A stretch of 64,000 nucleotides of DNA from UBA6398 sp963660485 (lineage in GTDB: Bacteria > Bacteroidota > Bacteroidia > Bacteroidales > Bacteroidaceae). Positions 44,676-53,715 of the stretch are shown in pieces (positions within the stretch are counted from its first letter, which is position 1; every line of letters starts with the position of its first letter). The notes beneath the pieces are model-generated. The model made no database searches. It worked only from the letters and a program-made list of their open reading frames with translations, and was not told where the DNA came from. The position numbers were made by a program, and so were the translations under genes. Location of the stretch: positions 207,360-271,359 of the forward strand of contig CAVKYH010000001.1 of the NCBI GenBank assembly GCA_963660485.1, given 5' to 3'.

Positions 44676-46745
44676 TTACCACGGATCTTCTCCGGTTGCT
44701 CCGTTGTATACTGATTTCGGAACCATTTCAAAGTAGTCGAGCATGCAGCACGTACGTGTGTTGTTGAGCACAGACTTTATTCTAATGTAATATGTTTCGT
44801 TGGCAGACATGTTGCCGCTCCAAAGAATCTTGCGCAAACGGATATAGTCGCCTTCTGCGCTACGCAAGGGAGATGTTACAACGCCGCCACTTGTTGGCAT
44901 TCCGTTGTGCTTGTTGTTTTTCATGTATCCGTGCGCACGCATTGTTTTGTCAATCTCACGAATTTCGTCCAAATCGCCGTCTTTGGGATCGGCTTTCCAA
45001 CCGATTTTCGGATTAGAAGCGGCTACACGGAAATCAAGCGGGAGACCGATAGGAGTAGGATTCAAACGGTCGGTGCCAAGATATACCTGGAACATACCGA
45101 AGTGCTGGATTTCCGGCGCACACATGCGAAGTTCCCAAGTACCGTCGAAAGGAACTGGCGGCAATTTGAAAGTCAAGTCATATTGTCCGATGATATTGAT
45201 TTCATCGCCTTGCATGTTGTGTTGGTTTTGTGTATGGTATGGCACATAACGCCATTTGGTGTCATCGGTGTACCAGAAAGTTGACAGATATCCCGTGGGA
45301 ATGAATCTCCATCTGTCATCTTCCACCTGACGCATACCGTTTGTCATAAGTTCGGGGCAGATAGCGGCGAAGTCAAAGCGCAGACGTTCGTTGAGTACCT
45401 TTCCGGGAACGTCTTCATCGTATATAAGCACTTCGTCTATGGGATAATAGAAACCGTTCAACGCATTGGTGGAACTTCCGCCGTTGAGTTGTGTTACCAA
45501 CGAGCCGGGACGATCTACCGTTATCTCATCGTATGTTCCGAAGAACGCATTGTCGTAAGTGGAGTGGCGGTTTATACGGATACCGTCGGTTTGTTTTCCT
45601 TCCGTGAGCTTAATCAAACGGCGCGGTTTGCCCATAGTTTCATAATATTCCCAACAATTGATGGTCAATGCCGAAGGATTTTTCCAGGAATATCCCATTT
45701 CGTTGTGATGCACCACGAGTTTGTTCCAAGTTATGCGTTCGGGGAGCAAGTGATAAGAGATGAATTGGTTCACTGCATTGTCTTGGCTCGTAAGGTCGTC
45801 GCTCTTGGCATTGGGATATGCTTCCTTGCATTTTTCAATGAACTTGGCATCGATTTCTGCATAGTTGGTAACGTTGCCGTTCGCGTCCAAAATAGGAGCA
45901 GGAATGCCCCATTGTTTTTCAAACACGCTGTCGGGTTCAACGAATGCCGTGTAGCCGATATAGCGGTGCTCGGGGCTCGGACCAACTTCGCCGCCGGAAG
46001 TATTTCCCGGGTCGATAGAACCATATTCGGGGTGATCGTATTCATACACAAGGTCAATGTATTGAACCAAAGAGTCTGCCCAACCGGTGGCATCGAGCAT
46101 TCGTGCAAATATTCTCAAGTTTGGAGTTTGCTTGATAAGGTCGGGTAGGGAAGAGTCGCTCATGTCGATCACGCGGTCTATTACGTGTACGTATCCGTTC
46201 GAAACTTCGTTGTCCTCAGATATGATTTTCGACTTGTTGTTTATATAGATATTTGCTTTTCCTGCAATGCTGTCGTAATTGAAGTTCACTTGCAGGTAAC
46301 GGTCGTTCATATTCGATTCGCCCAATGTGCCTTCTGTAAACTGGGTGGTGAGATAGGCATCACTCTCTCCGTTGTCGACGATACTGTTTCTAACAATAAA
46401 ATCGGCTATGGTGTCTTCCACTTGGGTTATGTCGAAGTTTTTTGTGCTGTAAACGGAGTCGATGAACGTTTGTATGGCTTCGTTTGAAGGGGCAAAAACC
46501 GTGTAGTTTCCTCTAGCCGAAAGCAACTCCGAAAAATGAGAGTCGGATTTCTTGCTGATCTGCACCCTGCCTAAAAGGTAGGCATAATTTGTAAGATTGT
46601 CTACTGATTTGAGGTATGTGTAGGCACTTTGTCCGTTAAACACGTACAGATTACTTTCGTCCACCTTGTCGCTACAAGCGTTGAAAAGCAGACCAAAGAA
46701 CATGAACAAACATATTGATTTTAATGTTTTCATGAATTTTTTCAT
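44676..46745 (-). CDS. Fasciclin (FAS1) domain lipoprotein
   Basis: A 689-residue surface or periplasmic lipoprotein (signal ending GLLFNACSDK, lipid Cys near residue 24). The FAS1 domain lies at about residues 40-195, with its two conserved boxes: GNYTVFAPSNEAI and GYVHVIDRVI. The rest is an uncharacterised C-terminal region with a discoidin- or jellyroll-like look (RFIPTGYLSTFWYTDDTKWRY, TYYIRIKSVLNN). FAS1 domains mediate adhesion or ligand binding. In Bacteroidetes such proteins often sit beside SusC/SusD pairs, but none is here. It has its own promoter and terminator. Confidence 0.86.
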   Translation of the reverse strand: MKKFMKTLKSICLFMFFGLLFNACSDKVDESNLYVFNGQSAYTYLKSVDNLTNYAYLLGRVQISKKSDSHFSELLSARGNYTVFAPSNEAIQTFIDSVYSTKNFDITQVEDTIADFIVRNSIVDNGESDAYLTTQFTEGTLGESNMNDRYLQVNFNYDSIAGKANIYINNKSKIISEDNEVSNGYVHVIDRVIDMSDSSLPDLIKQTPNLRIFARMLDATGWADSLVQYIDLVYEYDHPEYGSIDPGNTSGGEVGPSPEHRYIGYTAFVEPDSVFEKQWGIPAPILDANGNVTNYAEIDAKFIEKCKEAYPNAKSDDLTSQDNAVNQFISYHLLPERITWNKLVVHHNEMGYSWKNPSALTINCWEYYETMGKPRRLIKLTEGKQTDGIRINRHSTYDNAFFGTYDEITVDRPGSLVTQLNGGSSTNALNGFYYPIDEVLIYDEDVPGKVLNERLRFDFAAICPELMTNGMRQVEDDRWRFIPTGYLSTFWYTDDTKWRYVPYHTQNQHNMQGDEINIIGQYDLTFKLPPVPFDGTWELRMCAPEIQHFGMFQVYLGTDRLNPTPIGLPLDFRVAASNPKIGWKADPKDGDLDEIREIDKTMRAHGYMKNNKHNGMPTSGGVVTSPLRSAEGDYIRLRKILWSGNMSANETYYIRIKSVLNNTRTCCMLDYFEMVPKSVYNGATGEDPW

Positions 46746-46779
46746 TATTGTTTTTCTTTATATTGCTAATATTTGTTTG

Positions 46780-46787
46780 CAAATATA
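46780..46787 (-). promoter_or_regulatory. Predicted promoter -7 box for the fasciclin gene
   Basis: On the minus strand the sequence reads CCTATATTTGCAAAC, containing TATATTTG, 34 bases upstream of the ATG. Confidence 0.62.
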
Positions 46788-46978
46788 GGGATTTCAGACA
46801 AACTCTCGATAAAAAACTTTACAAAAAACGCCGTTTTTGACATTCGTAATGTCGTTTTTTAATTTTTTACTCTTGTATCGCAGCAAAAAAAATATAAACG
46901 GTTTTTGTTCCCCGTTACATTGCGGCTTTTTCGCCCGTTTTTTGAGGGCGAAAAATCATGCCGGATTATCGTTTTTCC

Positions 46979-47059
46979 GATGTCAGACATTCTTGTAAAC
47001 AATGTCTGATATTATTCAAACAATGTTTGATATTGTTTTTGGCATATCGCATGTCGTGA
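46979..47059. repeat. Mosaic intergenic repeat, copy 7 (GTCTGA-type modules only)
   Basis: ATGTCAGACATTCTTGTAAAC, then AATGTCTGATATTATTCAAAC and AATGTTTGATATTGTTTTTG recur at about 22-base spacing, with GCATATCGCATGTCG at the end. It resembles copy 1. It lies in the 379-base gap between the divergent fasciclin and arabinofuranosidase genes, upstream of the latter's promoter. I see no gene there. Confidence 0.72.
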
Positions 47060-47087
47060 AAAACGGTATGTCTTGCGAATATTTTAT

Positions 47088-47095
47088 TACATTTG
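47088..47095 (+). promoter_or_regulatory. Predicted promoter -7 box for the arabinofuranosidase gene
   Basis: TTACATTTGCAGG contains TACATTTG, 29 bases before the ATG at 47125. It excludes the in-frame ATG at 47002, which lies upstream of the promoter and inside the repeat. Confidence 0.68.
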
Positions 47096-47124
47096 CAGGA
47101 GTAACTAAAACTAATCTCAAAACA

Positions 47125-48681
47125 ATGAAAACTAAAGCTCTACTAACCATTTTGCTCGGGGCAGCGATGACATGCGCCCAAAATCTACCAGCACAAAACA
47201 AGGCGGAAATCGTTATCAATGCCGATTTGGGCAAAACCACAATCAGTCGCCATATCTACGGACAGTTTACGGAACATCTGGGACATTGCATTTACGGCGG
47301 GCTGTATGTGGGTGAAGACTCCAAGATTCCGAACACAAACGGTGTGAGAAACGACATCATCGAAGCGCTCAAGCAAATCAGAGTGCCCAACATGCGCTGG
47401 CCGGGAGGCTGCTTTGCCGACGAATATCACTGGCGCGACGGAATAGGTCCGAAGAAAGACCGCCCCAAAATGGTCAATACCAACTGGGGAGGCGTTGTGG
47501 AGGACAATTCGTTTGGTACAAACGAATTTCTCAACCTTTGCGAATTGCTCGGAGCAGAGCCGTATATCTGCGGAAACGTGGGCAGCGGCACTGTGGAGGA
47601 GATGAGCAAATGGATAGAGTATATGACTTTCGACGGGGAGAGTCCTATGACAAAGTTGCGCAAGGAAAACGGACGCGAAAAGCCGTGGAAAGTGAAATTC
47701 TTCGGAGTGGGAAACGAAAACTGGGGGTGTGGCGGAAACATGACGCCCGAAGGTTACGCCGACCGCTATCGCCAATACCAAACTTTCTGCCGCAATTACA
47801 GCGGCAACCAGTTGCGGAAAATTGCCGGCGGACCTAATGTGGACGACTACAATTGGATGGACGTGCTTATGCGGCAAACCAACAACGGCATGCGCTGGGG
47901 AGTGTCGCTCCACCATTATTCCTATCCCAACGGCTGGGACAAGAAAGGCCCTTCGCGTGATTTTTCGGAGGGCGACTATATACGTACTCTCGACCGCGCA
48001 TGCTTTATGGACGAACTCATTACAAAACATTCGAGCATCATGGACAAATACGACCCCGACAAACATACGGCGCTCGTAGTGGACGAGTGGGGAGCCTGGT
48101 ACCAATGTGAACCGGGCACCAACCCTGGATTTTTGTACCAGCAGAACACTATGCGCGATGCTATACTTGCAGGGCTGACGCTGAACGTTTTTCATAAACA
48201 CGCCGACAGAGTGCGCATGGCCAATATAGCCCAGATGGTGAACGTGTTGCAGGCTCTTTTCCTCACCAAAGACGAAAAGATGATCAAGACGCCCACGTAT
48301 CACATCTTCGACATGTATAAGGTGCACCAGGACGCAACTCTTCTGCCCACCGACCTGAAATGCGGCAAGTATACATATAATTATATGAATCTTGACCAAG
48401 TGAGCGTTTCCGCTTCAAAAGACAAGGACAATGTAGTGCACGTTTCGCTCGTCAATGTCGACCCCAAGAATGACGTTGCGGTAACTTGCCACATCAGAGG
48501 CATGAACAGTCCCAAAGCAATGGGAGGACAAATAGTTTCTTCGGCTAAGATTACCGACTACAACTCGTTTGAGAATCCCGACGTCGTAAAACTTGAGAAT
48601 TTCAACGGCTATAAGATGAAAAACGAGGAACTTACAGTTAATCTGCCGGCGAAATCCGTGGTTACGATAGCACTGAAATAA
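47125..48681 (+). CDS. GH51 alpha-L-arabinofuranosidase, secreted
   Basis: Cleaves arabinofuranosyl side chains from arabinan or arabinoxylan. The start at ATG 47125 gives 518 residues and a signal peptide (MKTKALLTILLGAAMTCAQN); longer in-frame starts lie in a repeat. The catalytic barrel has HIYGQFTEHLGHCIYGGLYV, RWPGGCFADEYHWRDGIG, the acid/base Glu in GVGNENWGCGG (about residue 197) and the nucleophile Glu in VVDEWGAWY (about residue 320). A C-terminal beta-sandwich follows. It is a single gene with no SusC/D partners, so it may act on fragments released by other enzymes. Confidence 0.94.
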   Translation: MKTKALLTILLGAAMTCAQNLPAQNKAEIVINADLGKTTISRHIYGQFTEHLGHCIYGGLYVGEDSKIPNTNGVRNDIIEALKQIRVPNMRWPGGCFADEYHWRDGIGPKKDRPKMVNTNWGGVVEDNSFGTNEFLNLCELLGAEPYICGNVGSGTVEEMSKWIEYMTFDGESPMTKLRKENGREKPWKVKFFGVGNENWGCGGNMTPEGYADRYRQYQTFCRNYSGNQLRKIAGGPNVDDYNWMDVLMRQTNNGMRWGVSLHHYSYPNGWDKKGPSRDFSEGDYIRTLDRACFMDELITKHSSIMDKYDPDKHTALVVDEWGAWYQCEPGTNPGFLYQQNTMRDAILAGLTLNVFHKHADRVRMANIAQMVNVLQALFLTKDEKMIKTPTYHIFDMYKVHQDATLLPTDLKCGKYTYNYMNLDQVSVSASKDKDNVVHVSLVNVDPKNDVAVTCHIRGMNSPKAMGGQIVSSAKITDYNSFENPDVVKLENFNGYKMKNEELTVNLPAKSVVTIALK

Positions 48682-48703
48682 AAACAGCAAAACACCGCAA
48701 AAA

Positions 48704-48778
48704 ACTCCGACGCATCTAATTTAAATTAGATGCGTCGGAATTTAAATTACATGGCCCGGAATTTTTACAAGATGCGAC
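48704..48778. repeat. Mosaic intergenic repeat, copy 8
   Basis: The perfect 34-base palindrome TCCGACGCATCTAA.../...TTAGATGCGTCGGA (48706-48739) is followed by AATTTAAATTACATGGCCCGG and the tail AATTTTTACAAGATGCGACC. It is nearly the reverse of copy 6, with a palindrome in place of the GTCTGAC module. It separates the convergent arabinofuranosidase and lipoprotein genes. Confidence 0.85.
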
Positions 48779-48820
48779 CTTGTTTTGACGGTAAGCCATG
48801 GGCTTCAAAAAACATAAGAA

Positions 48821-48864
48821 CAAACCCTCTGCGCATTGAGGCAAATGCTTTGGCAGAGGGTTTG
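48821..48864. terminator. Terminator after the 48.9-49.8 kb lipoprotein gene
   Basis: CAAACCCTCTG and CAGAGGGTTTG form a long stem around a 21-base loop. T-rich sequence follows on the plus side (ATTTTATA); the minus-side exit is less T-rich. Confidence 0.7.
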
Positions 48865-48895
48865 ATTTTATAGTAAAACAAGTATTGCAATCTTG

Positions 48896-49762
48896 TTATA
48901 AGCTTGTAGCCGGCATAGCAGAGGGAGCAAAACCTCCACTGTTGGTGTTGTAGATATCTACGCGCCACCCCTTGTCTTCATACCTTATGAAATCGGCATT
49001 TCCAAGCGTGCGCTCGCCGTTTTTGTGCGATGTGAATTCTGCGCCAAACGGCGTGATGCCGTTGAACACGCAAACAAAATTGCATTTGCCTATTCCCGCC
49101 CTTTTATAAGTCTCCGGGCAATAAACGTCAAGCACCTTTTCTATTTTGTAGAAACCGGTCAAAACGTTCACTGTGGTATATTTCACCCTTTTCAAAGCCT
49201 TACTGTAATCATCATTACCGGCAACGGTGGTATTTCCCTCGGATTTCGCAGGAACAACTTCGGCTGAATCGGCTGCGGTTTCCCCCATGCCCGAAACCAA
49301 ATACAATGTGTCGGTCATATTGTGGTCATCATATTCCGGGATATCGTCTTCGCCCTGCGGCCTAACGGGAGGATTTTCCACGATATACTTCTTGCCCTCT
49401 TCGCTAAGCGACACCTCGGCAAAATAGTGCTTCACATCCTTGAAGAAAACCTTTGTGCCTTCCCACCAGGTGTATCTTTCAAAACGGTGGTGCTCTGTGA
49501 TTTCGCTTATCTTGCAATTGATTACTCCTGCCTTGGAAAGATTTTCGAGTTTCTTGCGGGCAATGGAATCTACCTCGTAATATCCGATGTTGAAACCTAT
49601 CACCTGACTGCTGTCGCGGAATGCAGTTTCTTTTTCAAGCGCTTTCTTTGCGGCGCGCGGGGTCAGCGTTTTGTTTTCACACGATGCGAGCAAAAGCATA
49701 AGCATCATTGCCGCCAAAAGCCCCGATATTTTTATTGCGGGAAATGATTTGCAAAAATTCAT
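48896..49762 (-). CDS. Lipoprotein of unknown function
   Basis: A 288-residue lipoprotein (signal MMLMLLLASCENK, lipid Cys near residue 28). The mature part has a helical start (RAAKKALEKETAFRD), a mixed region with TWWEGTKVFFKDVKHYFAEV, and a linker rich in Glu and Asp (RPQGEDDIPEYDDHN). A beta-rich end follows (VNVLTGFYKIEKVLDVYCPET, then GWRVDIYN). I do not recognise a named family. It follows the DUF349 gene across a terminator, so it probably has its own promoter. Confidence 0.7.
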   Translation of the reverse strand: MNFCKSFPAIKISGLLAAMMLMLLLASCENKTLTPRAAKKALEKETAFRDSSQVIGFNIGYYEVDSIARKKLENLSKAGVINCKISEITEHHRFERYTWWEGTKVFFKDVKHYFAEVSLSEEGKKYIVENPPVRPQGEDDIPEYDDHNMTDTLYLVSGMGETAADSAEVVPAKSEGNTTVAGNDDYSKALKRVKYTTVNVLTGFYKIEKVLDVYCPETYKRAGIGKCNFVCVFNGITPFGAEFTSHKNGERTLGNADFIRYEDKGWRVDIYNTNSGGFAPSAMPATSL

Positions 49763-49793
49763 GTGGGGAAAAGTTGGGATTTTTGAAGTTAAA

Positions 49794-49826
49794 AGGCAAT
49801 CGAAACCATATAAGTTTCGATTGCCT
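49794..49826 (-). terminator. Terminator after the DUF349 gene
   Basis: AGGCAATCGAAAC and GTTTCGATTGCCT form a perfect 13-bp stem with a 7-base loop; TTTTAACTTC follows on the minus strand. Confidence 0.85.
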
Positions 49827-49847
49827 GTGTATTGTCTGAAAATAAAA

Positions 49848-51755
49848 TCAGTCTTTGTTTTCCTGCGAATTGGAATCTGTGTTTCCCTCTTCGTTTGCAG
49901 CGTTCGCCTTACTGTCGATATCTTCGATAGATTTGCGAATGCCGTCGAGTTCTTCCTTCAAGTTTGCAATACGGTTCTTTATGTCGTTTACAAAACCGCT
50001 GCCGTTTTTCGAAGATACATTCAAGAAGCCGAGATTGTTCTCGTAAGTTTTAATTTCATTGCGTTTCGCCTCAAACAACTGGAACAAGCGTTCGCGTTCG
50101 CGGTACATCGCGTCTCCGCCACGGGATATTGCAGCTGTGGCGCGCGCTTTGATATTTTCCACACGGCGTGCAGTGCGTCCCATATTCAACTCTTTGTAGA
50201 GTCTGTCGGTTTGCTCGTGATATTCCTTGTATATCTTCTCTTTCATCTTGAACGGAACGTACCCGATGGTCTGCCATTCGTTCATCAGTTCCTGCACTTT
50301 TTTCACGCCTTCCTCTTTTGCTTCGGCTGTGATGGCTTTGAGTTGTTCTATTATATTGAGTTTTGCTTCCAGATTCTGCTTTTCGCTTTCGCGTTGTGAG
50401 GACGTAGCTTTCCGGCGTGCGTCAAAGAATGCGTTGCGTGCCTCGTTAAAGCGTTTCCATATGCTGTCGGACACTTTGTTGGGCACAGAGCCGATAGACT
50501 TCCATTCTTCCATCAAATTGTTGAGCTTGGAGAATGTGGAATTCCACTCGGTGCTGTCTTTCAAAGCCTCGGCCTTTTCGCAAAGTGCGATTTTCTTTGC
50601 ATAATTCTCGTTGAGAGAAGCCTTGAGTTGCTTGAAATAATCGGATTTCTGCTTGAAGAAATTATCGCATGCCTGACGGAAACGTTCGAATATCTTGGTG
50701 TTTACATTTCGCGGCGTAAAGCCTATCGTCTTCCACTCGGCTTGCAGCGCAATAATCTCCTGAGTTGTTTTATCCCAGTCGTTGAATGTTTTGAGATTGC
50801 TCAAATCCATTGCTTCTACCTTCTCGCAAAGCGCGGTCTTCTTTTCAAGATTTTCGTTTTCCTTTGCTTTTTGATTTTCGAAGTATGCCTGATGACGTTT
50901 GTTTACTATTACGGACGCCGCCTTGAAGCGATTCCAAATTTCTTCGCGCAAATCTTTTGAAACCGGACCGATTTCGCGGAATTCCTGGTGGAGTTTTTGC
51001 AACTGATGAAAGGCGGAAACGGGATCGGCAAAGTCTTCGAGCTTTTCGGCAGCCTCGCAGAGACGCGTCTTTGCCTCAAGGTTTTTCTTGAAGTCGTATT
51101 CGCGGAACTCATTGTTGAGCTTAAGCATATCATAGAAGTTTTCCACGAGATACTGATAGTTCTTCCAAAGTTCCGTAGAGTTCTCGGCGGGCACGGGATT
51201 GGTTTCTTTCCACTCGGCTTGGAGCTTGCGGAAAGCATCATAGTTTTTGTTTGCATCTTCGGGCGAGCCTGAGAATGCTTTTATCTGTTCAAGGATTTCC
51301 TGTTTGCGTTTCAGGTTGTCCTGTTTCAGTTTTTCTTGAATTTCGTGTTGTTTTGCACGTTTTTCCTTCACGAGCGAAAGTTCTGCCTTGAACTTTTCTT
51401 CGTCTGCATCGGGGAATGGTTCAAACTCTTCCTCGGTTCCTCCTGCATTGATGAATTTCTCGTGTTGCGCAGCTACTTCCTCGTGGCGCAGACGATAGTA
51501 TATTTTTTTCAGGAAGTCGATTTCTTCGCGTTCGGGAGTGTTGTCGGCATGAGACAGTTCCTGCAATCTTTCGATTACAGCCTGTTTCGTTTCGGGAGCG
51601 ACGAGAACTTTGTTCTCTGCTTCGGGTTCTCCTTCAGGTTCTACGGCATTTGTCGTTTCGCACGCTTGGGTGGTTTCTTCCTGTTGTGCTTCTTGATTAA
51701 TAGGCTCATTGATGTTGAGCTCTTCTTGAGAGGGTGTCATTTCGTTTGGTGTCAT
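49848..51755 (-). CDS. DUF349 repeat protein
   Basis: A 635-residue, almost wholly helical cytosolic protein. An acidic N-terminal segment (NEPINQEAQQEETTQACET) precedes several DUF349 repeats of about 70-75 residues. Each has a W-x-E-W-K-x-I-G/N-type motif: LQAEWKETNPVP, LQAEWKTIGFTPRNV, LMEEWKSIGSVPNKV, LMNEWQTIGYVPFKM. The C-terminus is a coiled coil rich in Glu and Asn. DUF349 proteins are common in Bacteroidetes and some Actinobacteria; the molecular role is unknown. The highly charged, repetitive helices suggest a scaffold or nucleic-acid/ribosome-associated role, which is inference. Confidence 0.9.
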   Translation of the reverse strand: MTPNEMTPSQEELNINEPINQEAQQEETTQACETTNAVEPEGEPEAENKVLVAPETKQAVIERLQELSHADNTPEREEIDFLKKIYYRLRHEEVAAQHEKFINAGGTEEEFEPFPDADEEKFKAELSLVKEKRAKQHEIQEKLKQDNLKRKQEILEQIKAFSGSPEDANKNYDAFRKLQAEWKETNPVPAENSTELWKNYQYLVENFYDMLKLNNEFREYDFKKNLEAKTRLCEAAEKLEDFADPVSAFHQLQKLHQEFREIGPVSKDLREEIWNRFKAASVIVNKRHQAYFENQKAKENENLEKKTALCEKVEAMDLSNLKTFNDWDKTTQEIIALQAEWKTIGFTPRNVNTKIFERFRQACDNFFKQKSDYFKQLKASLNENYAKKIALCEKAEALKDSTEWNSTFSKLNNLMEEWKSIGSVPNKVSDSIWKRFNEARNAFFDARRKATSSQRESEKQNLEAKLNIIEQLKAITAEAKEEGVKKVQELMNEWQTIGYVPFKMKEKIYKEYHEQTDRLYKELNMGRTARRVENIKARATAAISRGGDAMYRERERLFQLFEAKRNEIKTYENNLGFLNVSSKNGSGFVNDIKNRIANLKEELDGIRKSIEDIDSKANAANEEGNTDSNSQENKD

Positions 51756-51974
51756 TTCTTTACTGACATAAGTGAATTATAAATTACAAATTAAGCGATT
51801 TTTATTTTAACCGCCTAATGTTTCATCGTTTTTTTACATTCTGATGCGTTTTTAGAGGTTTGCTTTGCATATTTCATAAGGATTTAAGAACTGCAAACTT
51901 TGAATCGGGGTAGGGATATGGCGCGAAAAATGTAGGATATAGGTTGGTTTTTACTGCGGTTATGCTTGCCGCAA

Positions 51975-52075
51975 AAACGATGTCTGATATTGTTAAAAAT
52001 TCCGGGCCACCAAATTTAAATTCCGACGCATCTAATTTAAATTAGATGCGTCGGAGTTTTTGCGAGATGCCTTGT
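51975..52075. repeat. Mosaic intergenic repeat, copy 9
   Basis: AACGATGTCTGATATTG, then AAAAATTCCGGGCCACCAAA, TTTAAAT and the perfect 34-base palindrome (52022-52055), ending in GTTTTTGCGAGATGCC. It carries all the main module types in one copy. It lies in the 456-base gap between gdhA and the DUF349 gene; the remainder shows an imperfect hairpin near 52123-52160 and no gene. Confidence 0.85.
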
Positions 52076-52211
52076 AGTTTTTTCTATATATAATAAGGTT
52101 GCAACGATAGGGGAAAAAGCCCCGCCTTTGCCATACTTTTACGTAAGACAAAGACGGCTAAAAGGCAGGAAACTTTACGCGTTTCCTATAATGTCAAACT
52201 AAAACGCAATA

Positions 52212-53549
52212 TTATATAATGCCTTGTGCCATCATGGCCTTGGCAACTTTCATAAATCCCGCTATGTTTGCTCCGCGAACGTAATCAACATATCCGTCTT
52301 CGGTGTGGCCGTATTTTACGCATTGTTCGTGAACGGCAGACATTATATTATGGAGTTTCTTGTCAACTTCATCTGCAGTCCATGAGATATGCTCTGCATT
52401 TTGGGTCATTTCGAGTCCCGAAGTTGCTACGCCGCCCGAATTTACGGCCTTGCCTGGCGCAAACAACATCTTGTTGTTTATAAAAAGCTCCGAGGCTTTT
52501 TCTGTGCAGCCCATATTGGAAACTTCGGCAACGCACATCGTTTGGTTGTCAATAAGCATTTGCGCGTCTTCCTCGTCAAGTTCGTTTTGCGTAGCGCAAC
52601 ATAGGGCAATATCTACCTTTTGTTCCCACGGTTTTTTGCCGGGGTAGAACATCGCTTCGGGGAAGTCGTCGGCATATGGAGCCACCTCGTCGTTCCCGCT
52701 TGCCCTAAGTTCGAGCATATATCCGAGTTTTTCGTCGCAAACTCCCTCGGGATCGTAAACATAACCGTCGGGACCGGAAAGAGTAACCACCTTGGCTCCC
52801 ATTTCTACCGCTTTTTTCGCAGCGCCCCAAGCCACGTTGCCAAATCCCGAAATGGCAACTGTTTTTCCGGCGATGTCAATGCCGTGTTCTTGCATCATCT
52901 GTCTCACAAAATAGAGTGCGCCGTAACCGGTTGCCTCGGGGCGAAGAATAGAACCGCCGAAATCCATGCCTTTTCCCGTTATGCTTCCCGTATGTTCGTG
53001 AGTGAGTTTCTTATACATGCCGTAAAGATAGCCCACCTCTCTTGCACCGACACCTATATCGCCTGCCGGAACGTCCATATCGGGACCGATGTATTTCCAA
53101 AGCTCAAGCATAAACGCTTGGCAGAACCTCATTATCTCGGCATCGCTTTTTCCGCGCGGCGCAAAGTCGCTGCCGCCTTTTCCGCCGCCCATCGGCAGAG
53201 TGGTGAGCGCATTCTTGAACGTTTGCTCAAACCCGAGAAATTTCAGAATCGACAAGTTTACCGACGGGTGAAACCTCAGTCCGCCTTTATACGGACCTAT
53301 TGCGTTGTTGAACTGCACACGATAGCCGAGGTTTACTTGCACTTCGCCTTTGTCGTCTATCCATGGCACTCTAAACGTGAAAATACGGTCGGGTTCCACA
53401 AGCCGTTCGATTATCTTTGCTTTTTCGAATTCCGGGTGCTGGTTGTATACGTCCTCTATCGAGAGCAACACCTCTTTCACCGCCTGCAAGTATTCTTTCT
53501 CGCCTGGGTGTTTTGCCTGTAATGCTGATAATATTTGCTCAGTCTTCAT
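52212..53549 (-). CDS. gdhA: NADP-specific glutamate dehydrogenase
   Basis: Assimilates ammonium by reductive amination of 2-oxoglutarate. The 445 residues match hexameric bacterial GDH. The substrate domain has GPYKGGLRFHPSVN and the catalytic Lys in LPMGGGKGGSDFAP. The nucleotide domain has the GFGNVAWGAAKKA Rossmann motif. NPxxxSGGVATSGLEMTQN (here AVNSGGVATS) and the C-terminal GANIAGFMKVAKAM are typical. It has an excellent promoter (53582-53613). Presence of this enzyme together with no visible GOGAT fits ammonium assimilation through GDH in gut Bacteroidales. Confidence 0.97.
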   Translation of the reverse strand: MKTEQILSALQAKHPGEKEYLQAVKEVLLSIEDVYNQHPEFEKAKIIERLVEPDRIFTFRVPWIDDKGEVQVNLGYRVQFNNAIGPYKGGLRFHPSVNLSILKFLGFEQTFKNALTTLPMGGGKGGSDFAPRGKSDAEIMRFCQAFMLELWKYIGPDMDVPAGDIGVGAREVGYLYGMYKKLTHEHTGSITGKGMDFGGSILRPEATGYGALYFVRQMMQEHGIDIAGKTVAISGFGNVAWGAAKKAVEMGAKVVTLSGPDGYVYDPEGVCDEKLGYMLELRASGNDEVAPYADDFPEAMFYPGKKPWEQKVDIALCCATQNELDEEDAQMLIDNQTMCVAEVSNMGCTEKASELFINNKMLFAPGKAVNSGGVATSGLEMTQNAEHISWTADEVDKKLHNIMSAVHEQCVKYGHTEDGYVDYVRGANIAGFMKVAKAMMAQGII

Positions 53550-53581
53550 GGTTTTTTGTATTTGGGTTTATAATTACGAAG

Positions 53582-53613
53582 CAAATATATGTGGTTTGCT
53601 TTGAAAGAGCAAA
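53582..53613 (-). promoter_or_regulatory. Canonical Bacteroidetes promoter for gdhA
   Basis: On the minus strand TTTG, a 20-base spacer and TATATTTG match the -33/-7 consensus exactly. The ATG is 32 bases downstream of the -7 box. Confidence 0.85.
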
Positions 53614-53646
53614 TTTTTGGGCAATAAAATTTCAAATGTAAAGAAG

Positions 53647-53679
53647 AAGTCCTTGGTTTTGTATTAAAACCAAGGACTT
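53647..53679 (-). terminator. Terminator hairpin after the nucleotidyltransferase gene
   Basis: AAGTCCTTGGTTTT and AAAACCAAGGACTT form a perfect 14-bp stem with a 5-base loop; a pyrimidine-rich CTTCTTC follows on the minus strand. Confidence 0.75.
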
Positions 53680-53715
53680 TAGTGTACAAATAAATATAGT
53701 TCTGCTGATGTCTGC

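Noticed and set aside
47002..47124. Upstream in-frame extension of the arabinofuranosidase gene
   Set aside because: It lies inside an intergenic repeat and spans the -7 promoter box, while the ATG at 47125 gives a proper signal peptide.
47185..48399. A 404-codon open frame on the minus strand
   Set aside because: Antisense to the GH51 gene, with His/Val-rich composition and no family features.
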